Source: Planctomycetota bacterium
Lineage (GTDB): Bacteria; Planctomycetota; Phycisphaerae; UBA1845; UTPLA1
Assembly: GCA_027295245.1 (NCBI GenBank)
Contig: JAPULF010000205.1
Span: forward strand, 1 to 5,739
Reading direction: 5' to 3'
DNA: 5,739 bases
Positions 4,421 to 5,739 of the stretch are shown piece by piece. Position numbers and translations under genes: made by a program. Under the pieces are notes generated by a model that saw nothing but the letters and a program-made list of their open reading frames with translations, was not told the origin of the DNA and ran no database searches. Numbering within the stretch: position 1 is the stretch's first letter; each line of letters begins with the position of its first letter.

Positions 4421-5739
4421 ATGCGTACAAAGACCGGAGCCGGTCTACTGCTGATGGCATGTGTCGTTGCCTCGGGGCTTGATTGCCTGAACGGCACCGG
4501 TCCGGTCGGCGACCCGATCGATCTGCGCGTCACCTTGCGGATCGTGAATGCGTCCGGTGTCGAGGTCGCCGTCGAGTCGACGTTCTTCAACGACGTGTTT
4601 CAGGTCCGAAGCACGATGCGAAACCTGGCCGCCGACGGCCCGACCGCCCAGATGACCATCGTGGGCACCGTCGCGACTCGGATCATCCTGACGGCTCGAG
4701 CCGTGTCGAACAATCAAATCCTCGTCCAAGTCGAGTTGCTGAACGGTCGCGATTTTTCGTTCGGCGAAACCTTCGAGTTCGTGATCGGGGGCGTGCCGGC
4801 GCCGACTCCGCCGTGCCCGTTGATCGCCGATGCCGGGCTCGACCAGTCGGTCGTCAGCGGCGCGTTGGTCACGTTGGCGGACGCCTCGCCGCCGCGCGAT
4901 TCGAGTTGCGTGCCCATTGTCTTCGACTGGCGCCAGACGGGCGGTCCGTTGCCGATTGCCCTTGCCAACGCGAATACCGCGTCGCCCTCGTTCACGGCCC
5001 CGGGGGTCGCAGCCGTCACGGTGTTCTCGTTTGAATTGACGATCGGCGAGGGAACCGACACCACCGCCTCCGACATCGTGCAGGTCACCGTGTCACCCGA
5101 CTGCGACGGCAACGGCCTAGCGGATGCGGACGATATCGCGGGCGGGGCTGCCGACTGCCAGCCCGACGGCGTGCCGGACGTGTGTCAGCCCCAGCCCGAC
5201 TGCAACGGCAACGGCGTACCCGACGAGTGCGATATCGCCGAGGCGGCCGAAGCGGATTGCAACGGCAATCTGGTGCCCGATTCCTGCGACATCGCGGGTG
5301 ATCCGAGCCTCGATTGCAACGGCAACGGTCGCATCGATGCCTGCGAGCTGGCCGATGGATCGGCCTTGGACTGCAACGGCAATCAGGTCATCGACAGTTG
5401 CGACATCGCGGGCTGCGTCGAGGACCCGAATTGCGCGGACTGCAACGGGAACGGCGTGCCGGACGGTTGCGAGATTGCGGCCGCCTCCGAGATCGACTGC
5501 AACGATAACTTCCGAATCGACGCCTGCGAACTCGACGAAGGCTCCGCGCCCGACTGCAACGGCAATCAGGTCATCGACAGTTGCGACATCGCGGCGTGCG
5601 TCGAGGACCCGAGCTGCGCGGATTGCGACGAGAACCGCGTCCCGGACGGCTGCGAAATCGAAGCCGACCCGCGACTCGATTGCGACAAAAACTTCACTTT
5701 GGATGAGTGCGATCCCCCAGCCTTCGATTTCGACGGGTT
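4421..5739 (+). CDS. Secreted PKD-domain protein with EF-hand/TSP3-like DCNGNGxPD repeats, C-terminus beyond window
   Basis: Some 439 residues are visible and no stop is reached. Residues 1-22 act as an export signal: Arg2 and Lys4, then a hydrophobic core. LLMAC (10-14) could be a lipobox, but hydrophobic residues continue after Cys14, so plain signal peptidase I cleavage is also possible. Residues about 23-130 are a beta-rich domain that I do not recognise. Residues about 131-224 match the K319L-like PKD/Ig-like fold (ADAGLDQSVVSGALVTLADA, FDWRQTGG, SPSFTAP, FELTIGEGTDTTASDIVQVTV split over the domain). From 227 about ten repeats follow, consensus DCNGNGVPDxCDIA, of 19 or 23 residues. They resemble calcium-binding loops with two cysteines each. 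The start at 4421 gives a proper signal peptide but lacks a good ribosome site. An in-frame ATG at 4304 would add 39 Arg-rich residues. A surface role and calcium binding are inferred. Confidence 0.88.
   Translation, partial: MRTKTGAGLLLMACVVASGLDCLNGTGPVGDPIDLRVTLRIVNASGVEVAVESTFFNDVFQVRSTMRNLAADGPTAQMTIVGTVATRIILTARAVSNNQILVQVELLNGRDFSFGETFEFVIGGVPAPTPPCPLIADAGLDQSVVSGALVTLADASPPRDSSCVPIVFDWRQTGGPLPIALANANTASPSFTAPGVAAVTVFSFELTIGEGTDTTASDIVQVTVSPDCDGNGLADADDIAGGAADCQPDGVPDVCQPQPDCNGNGVPDECDIAEAAEADCNGNLVPDSCDIAGDPSLDCNGNGRIDACELADGSALDCNGNQVIDSCDIAGCVEDPNCADCNGNGVPDGCEIAAASEIDCNDNFRIDACELDEGSAPDCNGNQVIDSCDIAACVEDPSCADCDENRVPDGCEIEADPRLDCDKNFTLDECDPPAFDFDG
5099..5739 (+). repeat. Array of about ten DCNGNGVPDxC repeats
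   Basis: Coding units start at 5099, 5198, 5255, 5312, 5369, 5438, 5495, 5552, 5621 and 5678. The first is atypical (33 residues, partly two half-units); the others are 57 bp, or 69 bp where CVEDPNCA or CVEDPSCA is inserted. Asp/Asn at loop positions 1, 3, 5 and 9 with Gly often at position 6 resemble calcium-coordinating EF-hand or thrombospondin type 3 loops. Each unit also carries two cysteines. The array runs off the right edge. Confidence 0.85.
5312..5677 (+). repeat. 183-bp higher-order duplication inside the repeat array
   Basis: Three consecutive units (5312-5494) are repeated as a block at 5495-5677, with corresponding unit starts offset by exactly 183 bp (5312/5495, 5369/5552, 5438/5621). 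The middle unit is nearly identical at DNA level, including the codons for NQVIDSCDIA and CVEDP, while the first and third units have diverged more. A third block appears to begin at 5678. Confidence 0.85.

Noticed and set aside
5198..5739. Regularly spaced short repeats, possible CRISPR array
   Set aside because: The repeats are in frame, 57 or 69 bp apart with no unique spacers, and encode a protein repeat.
1..5739. tRNA or rRNA genes
   Set aside because: No cloverleaf with a T-loop consensus and no rRNA-like segment was found on either strand by eye.

Overview
This GC-rich window most resembles a chromosome segment from the phylum Planctomycetota, probably of the Phycisphaerae or a related uncultured lineage. 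Four things suggest this: a SpoVG carrying an inserted zinc ribbon, two secreted cysteine-rich repeat proteins of types that are common in planctomycete genomes (the GACC cassette and the DCNGNGVPD repeat), strong Shine-Dalgarno sites on some genes only, and high overall GC. The lineage assignment is inference from family memory, not from a database search.

Layout. Four genes lie on the minus strand and one on the plus strand. In minus-strand transcription order they are a DUF368 membrane protein (PopT-like undecaprenyl-phosphate translocase family, 4030-3062, GTG start), ispE (2924-2055) and spoVG (2020-1292). A 326-bp non-coding gap follows, then a secreted protein (965 to beyond the left edge). 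Diverging from the DUF368 gene across about 390 bp, a second secreted repeat protein runs on the plus strand from 4421 past the right edge. Both outer genes are truncated by the window.

How the genes fit together. IspE is a step of the MEP pathway that supplies isoprenoid precursors, and undecaprenyl phosphate is one downstream product. DUF368 proteins flip undecaprenyl phosphate across the cytoplasmic membrane so that it can be reused in envelope synthesis. The core is therefore plausibly about making and recycling the lipid carrier. The order ispE then spoVG also echoes the Bacillus subtilis ispE-purR-yabJ-spoVG-glmU-prs region, here compacted to a 34-nt gap. The two outer genes encode exported, probably disulfide-rich proteins. 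One has a lectin/sandwich-like N-terminal domain followed by six-cysteine cassettes. The other has a K319L-like PKD domain followed by EF-hand/thrombospondin-type-3-like repeats that have recently expanded in a 183-bp higher-order unit.

The most unusual items are the zinc ribbon inserted inside SpoVG with a long acidic, proline-rich tail, an 86-nt rod-like inverted repeat that starts 6 nt after the spoVG stop codon, and the period-three higher-order duplication in the calcium-loop-like repeats. No tRNA, rRNA, CRISPR array, transposase gene or complete mobile element was seen.
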